Counted from the first letter of the stretch, positions 53,589-63,775 are shown. The stretch is DNA of 64,000 nt from Hominisplanchenecus_A murintestinalis (GCF_943193015.1 NZ_CALPCM010000008.1:45931-109930), one strand, 5' to 3'. A program made the numbers and translations. Notes: a model not told the origin generated them from the sequence alone.

Positions 53589-54692
53589 ATGAAACGGATT
53601 ATTTTTTACATCGGAATTGTCCTGCTGACTGTCTACGTGGAAATCATGTACGAGAATTTCTACGGCACTACTCTTCTGGCTTTCGAAATCCTGCTGTTTG
53701 CAGCCATGTTCCTGCTATCCTGGTATCTGAAGCGAAAAGTTTCTGCGAGGCTGGAAGCCAGGATACCCGCAGCTTCCAGGGATGAAGAAGCCAAAATAAC
53801 TCTGAAACTAAAAAACCGTGGAATTCTCCCGGTAACGAAAATCCGTTTTCAGATAGAAGCGCGCCACACATGGACATCCCAAAGCGAAAAACTTCCAGTC
53901 GCAGCGAGCATCCCCGCACGGAAAGAAAGCGCTGCCTTCTGCATGGCATACGCCGAACACTGCGGCCGCTACTATTTTCATGGGACGCGCGGAAAGGTCT
54001 TTGACTATCTGGGACTATTTTCCCGTAAAATCTCCTGCGAGGGAGATACTTTTATAAACGTGCTTCCCGGATTTTACCAGATGGACGTTGAAGTTAGCGG
54101 ACGCACCCGGAATTTTCCGGTAGACGGAAACGAATACGATCCGCACCGGAGCGGGGATGACCCTTCGGAAATTTTTCAAATCAGGGAATTCCGGGACGGA
54201 GACACCCTGCAGCGCGTGCATTGGAAACTGAGCGCGAAGGCAGATGAACTGATGACAAAGGAACTCAGCCGCCCAGTCGGGTGCAGTGTCCTTGTCCTGA
54301 TAGATTTCCATACAAATAAAATCGAAAAAGACCTTCTCCTGAAAGCGAACGGCATATTTGAGCTGGCAGCCGCCGTATCTTTTTCTCTGCAGCAGGCGAA
54401 CGTGTACCATTATGCAGCATGGTACGATAAAACGCAGGACTGCGTGTGCCGGAGCTGTGTGCAGAGTGAGGAACAGGTCTATGAAATGGCTGACCGCCTT
54501 CTGGGGGCTGTCCCTTACACACAGGAACTTGACTTGTCAGAAGCCTGCCGGATGGAATATCCGGGAGAACATTTCGGAAGCATTCTGCGGATAGATATGC
54601 GCCCCTCTGTTTCCGTAAACGGCACGGAAATCATGGCGCTTCAAACGGAGAATCTGGAAGCGCAGATTTCCGGCTGCCGCCTGGAAGTATAA
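53589..54692 (+). CDS. DUF58 domain-containing membrane protein
   Basis: A 367-residue protein with two N-terminal TM helices (about 3-45) and the DUF58 hallmark GDDPSEIFQIREFRDGDTLQRVHWKLSAK, read in parts. It ends in a VWA-like fold segment (VGCSVLVLIDF). It is the standard partner of MoxR ATPases. The junction with moxR is 2 bp; the transglutaminase gene follows after 172 bp that contain two palindromes. Confidence 0.9.
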   Translation: MKRIIFYIGIVLLTVYVEIMYENFYGTTLLAFEILLFAAMFLLSWYLKRKVSARLEARIPAASRDEEAKITLKLKNRGILPVTKIRFQIEARHTWTSQSEKLPVAASIPARKESAAFCMAYAEHCGRYYFHGTRGKVFDYLGLFSRKISCEGDTFINVLPGFYQMDVEVSGRTRNFPVDGNEYDPHRSGDDPSEIFQIREFRDGDTLQRVHWKLSAKADELMTKELSRPVGCSVLVLIDFHTNKIEKDLLLKANGIFELAAAVSFSLQQANVYHYAAWYDKTQDCVCRSCVQSEEQVYEMADRLLGAVPYTQELDLSEACRMEYPGEHFGSILRIDMRPSVSVNGTEIMALQTENLEAQISGCRLEV

Positions 54693-54732
54693 ACCAGGAA
54701 ATAAGTGGGGCTATCGAAAAATGTGATTTGTC

Positions 54733-54777
54733 CACAATATATTGTGCATTATGTAGAAAATTATAACAATATATTGT
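54733..54777. promoter_or_regulatory. Pair of identical 12-bp palindromes between DUF58 and transglutaminase genes
   Basis: ACAATATATTGT occurs at 54734-54745 (extended to CACAATATATTGTG) and again at 54766-54777. The centre spacing is 32 bp, about three helical turns. This looks like a dimer-binding operator pair controlling an internal promoter, but no regulator is known. Confidence 0.55.
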
Positions 54778-54864
54778 ATATATGCAGTCATTTCCCGACA
54801 GTCCCGAATCAGGCTTCCAACTCCGCCAAGATGGCACAAGCATGTGCTTCAGAAAGGGGAACTT

Positions 54865-57051
54865 ATGAAAAAGAAAACGACAGGAATCAAACTGATACAG
54901 CCAGAACACGAAGCCGGGCTTGGAGAGCGCGTCCTCGGGCTTTCCGTTCTGCTGATTTATTTCTATCTTGGTCTTTTTGGCTGTGTATTCGGCTTTCTCA
55001 GCGTGTTTAAAATTCCCTGTGATTTTGCTTTGCTGTCTGCCGCCCTTCTTCTGATGGGACTCTTTTTTGCCGTTGTCTGCCTGGCCGGAAGATATACAAA
55101 ACTGCTGACTATTCTGACATGCCTGGTTTATGCATGGCTTATCTACAAAAATTTTGATTTGCTCCTGGAGGGCGGAAGCGTAGCGGAAGAAGTGATCTAT
55201 CGGGTAATCAGCGCATACCAGACCGGGGGCGTCGCCAAGACGAGGGATATCATGCCCGGCGCCAGAGAGGCGTTTGTCTTTCTGCTGACCGTGATTTTTC
55301 CCTGGGCAGCTATCCTGTTCTCCGGCTTTTTGCTCCGCGGAGGCCGCATGTTTGCCTTTGTAAGCATGACAGCCGTTGTCAGCGCTTCCCTCGCAGTCGG
55401 AAAAATCCCTGATTTTCTCCCCCTCTGTATGATGATCGGCTGCTTTTCCGGGGCGCTTGCTACCGATGGTTTAAGCCAGGCCAAAGGGCAGAGCGCAGGC
55501 GTATTCTTCCTTACCGCCCTCCTCGCCCTGCTGATGGCGGGAGGCTCTTATTTCGTTGCGCCGTCTCTGGAACCGTATTTTTCCGACGCGCCGCAGATAA
55601 GAAAGAAACTGCAAAGCACCTCTGTCATCCAGGAAATCAACCGCTGGTTTTCGGACTGGAACAGCACCTGGGCTACATCAGGAATTGGAAACGGTGAATT
55701 GGGCAATGCGGACTTTGTATCTGACCAAAACAAGGATGTACTGAGGGTAACGCTGGACGAGAAGCCGGACGATATGGTTTATTTAAGATGCTACACTGGA
55801 GCGGAATACACGGGCGATAAATGGGAAGCGGCTGAAGATGCGCTGGAAGAAACCGTATATCAGAGCGCCCTTGACAGCCTGGATTCCAGTCTGTATACCG
55901 ACTCCCCTATCAGACATACCTTGACGGTAGAGCCACAGGATGATGCGGGCGATTACGCATACCGCCCCTATCTCTCCAGACCTGCCCAAAAAACAGAAGA
56001 CTCCCTGTTATACACCTGCTATTTCAGAGACCAGCTAAACGAACGGTATTATACATCCTTGCCACTCAACGCAGAGGAAGAACTGAAATATTCTGGTTTT
56101 GTTTACCAGAACTACACATCCTATCCCGAGGAACGCCTGGGAAGGCTGCGGGACTTATGTAACTCCTACCAGCCCCAGGATTTTCTGGATCTGCGCAATT
56201 TTATCATAAACTATCTGCACAAAAATGCCACATACAACCTGAGCATAGGGCATTTTCCTGAAGATAAAGATTTCGCAGAGTATTTCCTGTTTGAAAAGCA
56301 TGAAGGCTATTGTGTACACTTTGCCACTGCAGCGACGCTGATGTTCCGCATGTACGGCGTCCCCTCGCGCTACGTCACAGGCTATGTAGTCCCCAGGGAC
56401 TCTTTCCGCAAAAACGGAAAGGAATACCGTGCATGGGTAAAAGACAGCCAGGCACACGCCTGGACAGAAATCTATCTGTCCGGCCAGGGCTGGGTTCCGG
56501 TAGAAGTCACGCCGGGCTATTCCCAGGCGTCTATGGATGAAAATGAAACCGACAGGAACATAAATAACCAAAATCAGCCGATGACCAGGCCGCAGAATGA
56601 AAGCAACACAAACGCTGGAAAAGACCGGAACAGCAACTCACTCTCTGCTGTTTCTGTCTGGATCTTGTGTATGCTCCTGCTTTCGGCGCTGGCTGTATTC
56701 GCTGTCTGCCAGAGACGGCGCCTGCTTCTCAAACGGCGTCGGCAGACGGATGTACGTGAGATTTTCTGCGATATCTGCAAATTGATGTCCCTCGCAGGCT
56801 TCCAGGAGGACGCAGACTGCCAGGATGAAACATTTGCAGCGGGTATGCTAAAAAGCTTCCCGTGGCTCGAACAGGACTCTGTCTTGAAACTTTTAGATCT
56901 GGCGGTGCGGGCAAACTTCGACTGCAAGCCTATGACAAAAGAAGAGCGGGGATTTGCCTGGGATATGTACCGGGGATTTTGTATGCATATATATCCCGGT
57001 CTCCCGCTTCCCAAGAAAGCGCTATTTAAATTCCTATATGTCTTTGCGTAA
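54865..57051 (+). CDS. Membrane transglutaminase-like protein (TgpA type)
   Basis: A 728-residue protein: about six N-terminal TM helices (30-250), an extracytoplasmic region, and a transglutaminase-like core with Cys in KHEGYCVHFATAATLMFR, His in SQAHAWTEIYLSGQGW and the following VPVEVTPGYSQ. A C-terminal TM helix (about 600-620) and a cytoplasmic DUF4129-like tail follow. Together with MoxR and DUF58 it forms a conserved envelope operon of uncertain substrate. The start at 54865 has AAAGGGG 5 bp upstream; an earlier GTG at 54844 has no SD. Confidence 0.9.
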   Translation: MKKKTTGIKLIQPEHEAGLGERVLGLSVLLIYFYLGLFGCVFGFLSVFKIPCDFALLSAALLLMGLFFAVVCLAGRYTKLLTILTCLVYAWLIYKNFDLLLEGGSVAEEVIYRVISAYQTGGVAKTRDIMPGAREAFVFLLTVIFPWAAILFSGFLLRGGRMFAFVSMTAVVSASLAVGKIPDFLPLCMMIGCFSGALATDGLSQAKGQSAGVFFLTALLALLMAGGSYFVAPSLEPYFSDAPQIRKKLQSTSVIQEINRWFSDWNSTWATSGIGNGELGNADFVSDQNKDVLRVTLDEKPDDMVYLRCYTGAEYTGDKWEAAEDALEETVYQSALDSLDSSLYTDSPIRHTLTVEPQDDAGDYAYRPYLSRPAQKTEDSLLYTCYFRDQLNERYYTSLPLNAEEELKYSGFVYQNYTSYPEERLGRLRDLCNSYQPQDFLDLRNFIINYLHKNATYNLSIGHFPEDKDFAEYFLFEKHEGYCVHFATAATLMFRMYGVPSRYVTGYVVPRDSFRKNGKEYRAWVKDSQAHAWTEIYLSGQGWVPVEVTPGYSQASMDENETDRNINNQNQPMTRPQNESNTNAGKDRNSNSLSAVSVWILCMLLLSALAVFAVCQRRRLLLKRRRQTDVREIFCDICKLMSLAGFQEDADCQDETFAAGMLKSFPWLEQDSVLKLLDLAVRANFDCKPMTKEERGFAWDMYRGFCMHIYPGLPLPKKALFKFLYVFA

Positions 57052-57132
57052 AAAAGAAGCGGTGATTATCAATGCGGAGATATCCAACGCGTATTCCGCG
57101 CCTCTGGATATCTCCGCATCATTTCTCAAAAT

Positions 57133-57528
57133 CTATTGACGTTTACATTCTATTGACCCCCCATCCGTCGTTAGAATCATCTTATCTCCGTCAATCTCAC
57201 ATTTAACAAAGGTATCATATCGTCCCGGCTGCCGTGTAACCAATTCATCATTGTCATAGCTATAAGTACCAATATCCTCCATTCCATTGAATATCACAAC
57301 ATATGTTCCATCTTTATGAAAACTTATCATGAGTTTATCATTTTCTTCATTTTTATACCCATCATCTGTTTGCATACCTACATACTGCCATGTCCCAACA
57401 ATAGACTTCTTCCCACCCCAAAAATGCCATACCGCTACGCCTATCAGAATTAAAACGATCATTCCCAAAAGTGTGCTTCCACTTTCCGAATTATTTTTTG
57501 TATTTTCCGTTGTATTTTGTTTTTCCAT
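57133..57528 (-). CDS. Small membrane-anchored lipocalin-like protein
   Basis: 131 residues: polar N-terminus, one TM helix (about 18-37), then a small beta domain with SIVGTWQYVGM, KLMISFHKDGTYVVIFNG and GTYSYDNDELV. This pattern is seen in lipocalin-like and DUF5640-type proteins. AAAGGAG lies upstream of the ATG. It is convergent with the transglutaminase gene. Function unknown. Confidence 0.65.
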   Translation of the reverse strand: MEKQNTTENTKNNSESGSTLLGMIVLILIGVAVWHFWGGKKSIVGTWQYVGMQTDDGYKNEENDKLMISFHKDGTYVVIFNGMEDIGTYSYDNDELVTRQPGRYDTFVKCEIDGDKMILTTDGGSIECKRQ

Positions 57529-57603
57529 TTACTTTTTCTCCTTTATCTTTATTTTATAACTCTATGATGTAAACCGTAAAAATTTGTATTTTCCGCCAAG
57601 AGT

Positions 57604-58110
57604 TTATTCCGGCATGGTAAATTCTTCCCATCGGTAAAACACCGTTCCGTCTTTCTGGTCAGCGATGGTTTCCATATCCGGATCCATGCAGTAAAAAGAG
57701 ATGTATGCTCTCTCTGATTCTCCAATCTGGCAACTGCAGCTTCCCTGATTACCCCGGAGTACAACGTTTCCTGCATTATATTCAAAAATCGTGCGCTCCT
57801 TTCCTATGCCAAAACCGTTTCCATTCCCCAAAAGGACGCTGAAATAGCGGTACTTTAATATACCGTCCTCTTTATAAAACTCAATAACGTCAGGTTCCCC
57901 CTCTTCTGGATTTGGCGACCAATATCCAACTAAGTCCTCTTCTTCAACTACTTTTTCCGGCATCGGCGCCGTATCATGAGAAGAACTCCAGGATGCCGTA
58001 TCATTTGCATTTATACTCACTGCGGCACTTTCATGTTCTGACACATCGTTTTTTTCACACCCGCAGCAAATCGCCAGGCTTAATAAAATAAGTACAATTA
58101 TTTGTTTCAT
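57604..58110 (-). CDS. Putative lipoprotein
   Basis: 168 residues starting at 58110, where AGGAGG lies 8 bp upstream; the ATG at 58116 is only 2 bp from it. A short hydrophobic leader ends in a Cys cluster (AICCGC) that may serve as a lipobox, though the match is imperfect. A Ser/Asp-rich linker and a beta domain (DLVGYWSPNPEEGEPDVIEF) resemble the GYW/GTW start of the neighbouring lipocalin-like protein, so the two may be related. Function unknown. Confidence 0.6.
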   Translation of the reverse strand: MKQIIVLILLSLAICCGCEKNDVSEHESAAVSINANDTASWSSSHDTAPMPEKVVEEEDLVGYWSPNPEEGEPDVIEFYKEDGILKYRYFSVLLGNGNGFGIGKERTIFEYNAGNVVLRGNQGSCSCQIGESERAYISFYCMDPDMETIADQKDGTVFYRWEEFTMPE

Positions 58111-58250
58111 CAGCATGACCTCCTTTTTAATATCATAACTTTTCGGAATCTTAAGCCCTTATTTTATAAGGCTTTCAGACCCCTGTTTCAAAAAATCACC
58201 CTTCTGCTGAATTTTGGACTCTCCGACCCGCCGGCCGCCTGCCCCTTGCG

Positions 58251-58288
58251 GTATTTGCAAGTGCAAAGTCCCAGGCTAAACTGTCACT
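58251..58288 (+). repeat. Palindromic repeat, right-end copy
   Basis: TTTGCAAGTGCAAAGTCCC followed by AGGCTAAACTGTCAC matches the right end of the 46.1-kb element with a few changes. It abuts the stop codon of the next gene. No clear left end was found. Confidence 0.65.
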
Positions 58289-59206
58289 TTATTTCCACTT
58301 CATTGTATAATACTGCCCTCTTCCCGAAAAATCCACCAGACAAATATAATACGTGCCTTCCGCCAGCTTTCCCGACACCTTATTTTTTCCTCTCCCTATG
58401 AAATCCCACCAGCTAAGACTGTCTTTTCCATCCATCTTGCCTTTTTTATTTATTGTCCGAAACTCTTTCCCTTTGAACGCCAATATCTGAATTCCTATCT
58501 CGCCATTTATTTTACCGTTAAATGATATGGTAACTTTCTTCTTTTTAGGGACTTCAATTTTATAATAAGGTACGTAACTATCCCAATACAGGGCGCCCTT
58601 TACAGTCTTTCCCGCCGGAAGCAAAGATGCTTTAGAAGCTGTCACAGCAGGCTTCTTTCCTTTGATTTTCCCGGTCGCCGTAAACGTATAGCGCATTTGA
58701 TATTTCTTATTCGTATCTATCTCCAGATAATAAATCCCCTTTTTGAGCGCTACGTCAAAGTCTCGTTTCTCCGCATAAACATTAGGATCATCATAAATCT
58801 CTTTTTTCCTGGAATCCAATACTCTTACTGACGTTCCCCGAGAAACATAACCCTTTGCCCCCGGAATCGGCGATGTCTTTACCTCCACACGGATATATCC
58901 CGGCTTTGTTATCTTAATCTTATAGCATCCAATCCCATGATCCTGCTCCTCCAGTTCCCCATCCTTGTTTACGTCTGTATAGGAATACCGCTGCCCGGAT
59001 ACCCATTTCTTGTTTTGCATAGTAACGTCCCCGGCAGACGCGCGAATGCTAAACAACAGCGTGCAGCAGATCGCCATTGCAAACCCAAGCCAGGCTCCTT
59101 TTTGCAAACCGCGGTTTTTCCTCCTGCCGCAGCATTTTCCAAATTCCCTTGTAACCCCAATACCTTGTTCATTGCCTGAAGCACTAAAATTTTTTTGTTC
59201 TTTCAT
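58289..59206 (-). CDS. Secreted protein with pre-peptidase-like beta domains
   Basis: 305 residues. A signal or anchor segment (GAWLGFAMAICCTLLFSIRASA) follows a 35-residue cytoplasmic stretch. Two beta-sandwich units (ITKPGYIRVEVKTSP, KKGIYYLEIDTNKKYQMRYTF; VPYYKIEVPKKKKVTISFNG, LAEGTYYICLVDFSGRGQYY) resemble bacterial pre-peptidase C-terminal domains. An EF-hand-like DVNKDGELEEQDHG may bind calcium. AAGGAG lies before the ATG. The start resembles that of the downstream-encoded 1,498-residue protein (MKEQK versus MKEKK, then a Cys-rich hydrophobic segment), so both may be exported the same way. Confidence 0.65.
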   Translation of the reverse strand: MKEQKNFSASGNEQGIGVTREFGKCCGRRKNRGLQKGAWLGFAMAICCTLLFSIRASAGDVTMQNKKWVSGQRYSYTDVNKDGELEEQDHGIGCYKIKITKPGYIRVEVKTSPIPGAKGYVSRGTSVRVLDSRKKEIYDDPNVYAEKRDFDVALKKGIYYLEIDTNKKYQMRYTFTATGKIKGKKPAVTASKASLLPAGKTVKGALYWDSYVPYYKIEVPKKKKVTISFNGKINGEIGIQILAFKGKEFRTINKKGKMDGKDSLSWWDFIGRGKNKVSGKLAEGTYYICLVDFSGRGQYYTMKWK

Positions 59207-59296
59207 AAACGTATCTCTCCTTTTTTATTTTATTGATACTTTTTCCGATTTTGCAGGGTTTCCGCCATACTTGGCAAAAACCCTGAGCGCTTTTCT

Positions 59297-62200
59297 TTAT
59301 TTCTGTATCTTGACGCTCTTTGCCTGCCCTTTTCCTTTAAACAGCTTTTTGTAAGCTTTTAATTTACTTTTGGGCACTTTAATTTTTGCTTTCTTATGAA
59401 TGCCTTTAAAAGCGTTTTTTCCTACTTTTTTCAGCTTCATCGATTTACAGTTAATCGTTTTTAAGGATTTGCAGCCATAAAAAGCTTTCGAACCTATTGT
59501 CTTTACACTTTTTCCTATGGTTACTGACCGCAGTTTCTTGCATCCCTTAAATGCATTGGCTGAAACAGCCGTCACATAGAACGTTTTATTTTTTATTGTA
59601 ACCGTATCCGGCACAGATATTGTTTTCAGCTGCTTCGCCGGAGCTGTATACTCTACGGACGCCTGGCTTCCTGTTCCGAGTACTTTGTATATTCCTTTCC
59701 CGCCGCTATCCAAAAGTTTTTCGCCAACCGTCAGTTTATTAGAAGCATCCGGCTTTGACGGCGCGGCTGGTTTCTGCCCGGAACCGCCTTCCGGCACATC
59801 TTTCTGTTTCTTTACCGTCACGCTGCAAACCGCGCGGTTCCCACTTCCATCTGCCGCCTCTGCAATAATCGCCGCGGTTCCTTCAGCGAGAGCAATCACC
59901 ATACCTGTCTGTGAAACGATCGCTACCGTTTCATTGCTGCTGCTCCATTTAATCTGCCTGTTCGACGCCGCTTCCGGAAACGCCTGTGCTGTAAGCTGCA
60001 TTTTTCCGTTAATATCCAAAGCAATCTGGCTGCTGCTCAGCGTAATCTTTGATACCGAAACAGGCCCTTCAATAGTGATTCCTGTATAAGCTGTTGCGCT
60101 GTTACCCATGCCATCCTTTGATGAATATGCACATAAATAGGCGCTTTGGGCTACCCGAATCGGTTCCGTATATTTCTGCGCGTTTGCATACAGAAGCTTA
60201 GAAGCACAGTATGCCTCCTCCGGATCGCAGATATAATAATAGATATCCGCTCCTTCCGTAGCCGTTGTCAAGGTTACTGTCTGAGCTTCTTTATAGATTC
60301 CTTCCGCAACGCTGCATTTCGGCTCCTCTGCTGTCCTGACATGTCTGCTGACCGGAGAAATCTTTAGATTTCTTGTCACAAAGTTCTCCTCACCGTTGCT
60401 GCTCCAGCCGTCAAAACAGAGGTCTGCATCCGCGGGCGCTCCAATCTCAGGAGCCTTTGCTGCTTCTCCGTATCCCACGATATCCTGTTTCAATATTTCT
60501 CCATCCCAGTCAAGGAACGTAACTGTATAGTCTGCTTCTTTATATGATGCAGTAACTACCATGTTCTCTGTAACATTTGTAACAGCATTTCCGTCTTTGT
60601 CTGCCCATTCAGTAAAGGTAAATCCTGCTTTTTCCGGTATCACATCTGCTGTGAGCGCATCGCCATACGCGAATTCCTTTACCGCTACACTGGTATTGTC
60701 CCAGTTCACAAATACCACCGCATATGTTTTCTTTCTGTACTGTGCCGTCACAATCAGATTCTCGCGCACATTGCGAAGTCCTGTATCCCATCCGATAAAC
60801 TCATAGCCTTCTTTTTCCGGCGCCTGCGGCGCTTCTGCGTCCCCTCCGGAAACTACATTAACAGGGCTGCCGATACCTGCTCCCGTTTCATCTACAAATT
60901 CAACCGTATAGACCGGTTTTGGAGCCTCTATCGTACCCACTGTCGCATAATTTGTCGCGCCCTCAACTCCTAATGTAATAATGAAATCCCCTGTCTCAAC
61001 CGTAGGCTCTTCTTTGGTAATGAACGTAAACTCATAATGTCCGTCTGCATCCAGCCGTGTCTGGGCTGCATACTCAATCTGGCTGGCCGTCGGATCCGTA
61101 TTCTGCCCTTTATAAACTAAAAGAGTCGCATATTTTCCTCCCGCTCCTTCAACAATGCCTTCTGCCGTCCGCCTGGTTCCATTTCCATTCTCCAGAGAGG
61201 ATACTGTCTCAAACTGCGTACTTTCCCCCTCCTGGTTAATATCTGCCCGATACCAGGACGAATCCCCATATCCATGAAACAGATCAATCCCTTCCTCCAC
61301 CGTCGCAATCTTCTGTAGCTGCGTAAAGGATTTGTTGTATTCCCATTCCCCCGGGAAGTCCATGCTGTCTGCATAAACACTGGTATATGTATAAACTGTA
61401 TTGCCGGAATTCAGATTCTGGTATTTATATCTCTTGTAATTGTAACATGGAATTTCCACAGAGTTCGTCTTAAAACGGTATGCCGTTCTCGTTTCTACCT
61501 GTGTATCTTTATCTGCGGCAACCCGCTCTCCCTGCCAGCCGCTAAAGTCCGTTTGCCAATATTCATAGTCATAATATTCCTGCCGCGTCTGATAGCGGTA
61601 GAACAGCGCTGTCACCTGACCCGACCGGTCTATTCCATTGGAAGTGCCGTCCAGTTCAAAGTACCAGTACGTATTCTGCCAGTATATTCTTCCTCTGTTT
61701 CCCCATTTCACCCAGCCCGGACCATAGTCATATCCTCTGCATGTTCCCCAGTCCTCTACCCAGTTTAGCGTATACTGCCCGCACCTGGAACATGCCCCGG
61801 ACAAATCATCCCGCTGCCCGCAGTTTGAACAGTGAAAAGCAAAGTAACGATACATTGTCTGCGTCCCCACATTCGTCTGTACATTAGACGCGCAATAATT
61901 TCTGCTCCAGCCGCTCCAGGCGCCCCAGCCAGTATAAGTCCCCGTCGCCTTGCATCCGCTGTAGGTATATCCTTCCGGCGTTGCAGGCTTCGCACACGCC
62001 CTGATGGTTTTTCTCTTTTTGTACCGATATTCCGTCCTGCTTTCTGACAGAATATTATTTCCTTCAGGAGCCGGATTCCCTGACCAGTCTGACCATTCGT
62101 TTCCCACATCTACGGAAGCTGTGACACTTTTGGCCTTGGGAGTTCCCGTCGTATCATCGTCCGCTACGCCCACGAGGGAAACCTCCACACTTGTAGCCAG

Positions 62201-63775
62201 TCCTGAATATAAAATAAAAACTTCCTTCGTCAATTCTCCCGACACAGGTAAGCTGACTGAATCCGTTTCAGACGCTGCCATTTTACCGTTTTTCGTCTTG
62301 AGCGCCGTTACCAGTTTCCCCTTCGTAAAATCATTGGGAAAGTTTGACATTTTTACAGAAATTTGATACCCTGTCCCTTCGTCATTCCTTTTAGCAGACA
62401 AGATTTCTGTCACAATGGGCAGATTCGTATTTTCCCATACATAGACCGCTTCTATATTCAATGCCTTTTTCACGCACAGATATTCGTCTGAATTCCAGCC
62501 TGTGAAAATATACCCCGGCTTTGCCGGAATTCCTTCCGGCGGAACAGCGGCGCTTCCGTAGTTCACTTTCTGCGGCCTTCCAACCGTATTTCCCTCATAG
62601 TCCATAAACGTAACAACATAGGAATTAATCTGATAGTTTGCCGTAATAACCGTATCTTCTTTTACACTCTTGCCATCACTGCTCCAACTCTGAAATGTAT
62701 ATCCCTCCCTGGCCGGCGTACCGGGCGCAGAAGCATTTCCTCCCCATTTTACACTCTGGGTTTTCAGGCTGCTTCCGTCAAAATCCTGCCACGTAACCGT
62801 TACATTTCCATGCACTGTTATATTACCGGACGTCTTCCCGCCACTGGTGCCATAAGCATTTTTAGCGTAAACTGTCACTTGATATGTCCCGGCGCCGGAA
62901 ACGCTAAAAGCTGTCCCAGTTCCAAATACTTCCTTTGACTGGTTTAAAGCTGCATTTGCTGCACAGCGCAAATCCACCCTATAGGAAGATGCTCCCAAAG
63001 CCACGCTCCAGCTGACGTTTAGGGCGTCGCCGATTCCCATATCATTTACAGCGGCTGATACCGTTCCCGGCGCCGCAGGCGCAGAACCGGAAACAGTCGG
63101 CAGCGTATAGGGGGCAGAATAAATCTTTGCTCCTTTCTTCCTGAGTTCTCCTTTGCTCATCTGACGTCCCCATTTGATCTTACAGTTACAGCATGGGCAC
63201 TCTGTATAATGCGCATGGTAATTACACTCTCCAAAAGTTAGCGTATTTCCCGATACGCCAATAACCATAACCCAGTGATTGCTGTAATAAATTACATCTC
63301 CGGGCTTGATGGCATTAACATCCCAGGTCGCTCCCCATTCTTTGCAGTTCTGCCCATACACGTCATCTGCCAGCTTACGCACGAACCCGCAGCACTGCTG
63401 GCTATATCCATATTTATAGAAATTATTACAGTCTGCCCGTCCCATAGCCGCCACGCCTCCATGTATCTGGCATGGGCTCCATGTATAACCGTCCGGATTA
63501 TCGCAGGCTCCATAGCATTGACTATCACCATGCCCCGACGCCTTATAGTGATTCCAGTAAGCCCCGTTGGGATATTTCTGCTGCAGCTGTTCAAGCGTCA
63601 TCCCGGCAGCTTTTACAGGTAAAACATACAGACAGCAAAACAACAGCAGAAATCCAATCCACACGCCTCTCCGCAGACTGCGAAACTTTTCCCCCGCGCG
63701 GCGTTCGCTAAATTCTTGTTCCAGCTCCGCACCTGGCTCATTACTCACAGAAATAACATGTTTTTTCTCTTTCAT
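59297..63775 (-). CDS. Giant secreted NlpC/P60- or CHAP-like protein with InlB, BIG2 and LRR domains
   Basis: 1,492 residues from 63775 (AGGAG 10 bp upstream; the GTG at 63793 has no SD). After a signal segment comes a Cys-rich peptidase-like domain with a candidate catalytic Cys in QQCCGFVRKL (about 128) and His in NHWVMVIGV (about 166). Then follow an Fn3-like unit, several InlB/Listeria-Bacteroides repeats (SWSSDGKSVKEDTVITANY), and a Trp/Tyr-rich middle with an embedded CSNCGQRDDLSGACSRCG zinc-ribbon-like motif. More InlB repeats, a chitobiase-like beta unit (DIYYYICDPEEAYCAS), a BIG2 domain and BspA-type leucine-rich repeats (AFKGCKKLRSVTIGKSVKTI) complete it. No sortase signal, so it is likely secreted or held by its repeats. 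Possible surface hydrolase/adhesin. Confidence 0.78.
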   Translation of the reverse strand: MKEKKHVISVSNEPGAELEQEFSERRAGEKFRSLRRGVWIGFLLLFCCLYVLPVKAAGMTLEQLQQKYPNGAYWNHYKASGHGDSQCYGACDNPDGYTWSPCQIHGGVAAMGRADCNNFYKYGYSQQCCGFVRKLADDVYGQNCKEWGATWDVNAIKPGDVIYYSNHWVMVIGVSGNTLTFGECNYHAHYTECPCCNCKIKWGRQMSKGELRKKGAKIYSAPYTLPTVSGSAPAAPGTVSAAVNDMGIGDALNVSWSVALGASSYRVDLRCAANAALNQSKEVFGTGTAFSVSGAGTYQVTVYAKNAYGTSGGKTSGNITVHGNVTVTWQDFDGSSLKTQSVKWGGNASAPGTPAREGYTFQSWSSDGKSVKEDTVITANYQINSYVVTFMDYEGNTVGRPQKVNYGSAAVPPEGIPAKPGYIFTGWNSDEYLCVKKALNIEAVYVWENTNLPIVTEILSAKRNDEGTGYQISVKMSNFPNDFTKGKLVTALKTKNGKMAASETDSVSLPVSGELTKEVFILYSGLATSVEVSLVGVADDDTTGTPKAKSVTASVDVGNEWSDWSGNPAPEGNNILSESRTEYRYKKRKTIRACAKPATPEGYTYSGCKATGTYTGWGAWSGWSRNYCASNVQTNVGTQTMYRYFAFHCSNCGQRDDLSGACSRCGQYTLNWVEDWGTCRGYDYGPGWVKWGNRGRIYWQNTYWYFELDGTSNGIDRSGQVTALFYRYQTRQEYYDYEYWQTDFSGWQGERVAADKDTQVETRTAYRFKTNSVEIPCYNYKRYKYQNLNSGNTVYTYTSVYADSMDFPGEWEYNKSFTQLQKIATVEEGIDLFHGYGDSSWYRADINQEGESTQFETVSSLENGNGTRRTAEGIVEGAGGKYATLLVYKGQNTDPTASQIEYAAQTRLDADGHYEFTFITKEEPTVETGDFIITLGVEGATNYATVGTIEAPKPVYTVEFVDETGAGIGSPVNVVSGGDAEAPQAPEKEGYEFIGWDTGLRNVRENLIVTAQYRKKTYAVVFVNWDNTSVAVKEFAYGDALTADVIPEKAGFTFTEWADKDGNAVTNVTENMVVTASYKEADYTVTFLDWDGEILKQDIVGYGEAAKAPEIGAPADADLCFDGWSSNGEENFVTRNLKISPVSRHVRTAEEPKCSVAEGIYKEAQTVTLTTATEGADIYYYICDPEEAYCASKLLYANAQKYTEPIRVAQSAYLCAYSSKDGMGNSATAYTGITIEGPVSVSKITLSSSQIALDINGKMQLTAQAFPEAASNRQIKWSSSNETVAIVSQTGMVIALAEGTAAIIAEAADGSGNRAVCSVTVKKQKDVPEGGSGQKPAAPSKPDASNKLTVGEKLLDSGGKGIYKVLGTGSQASVEYTAPAKQLKTISVPDTVTIKNKTFYVTAVSANAFKGCKKLRSVTIGKSVKTIGSKAFYGCKSLKTINCKSMKLKKVGKNAFKGIHKKAKIKVPKSKLKAYKKLFKGKGQAKSVKIQK

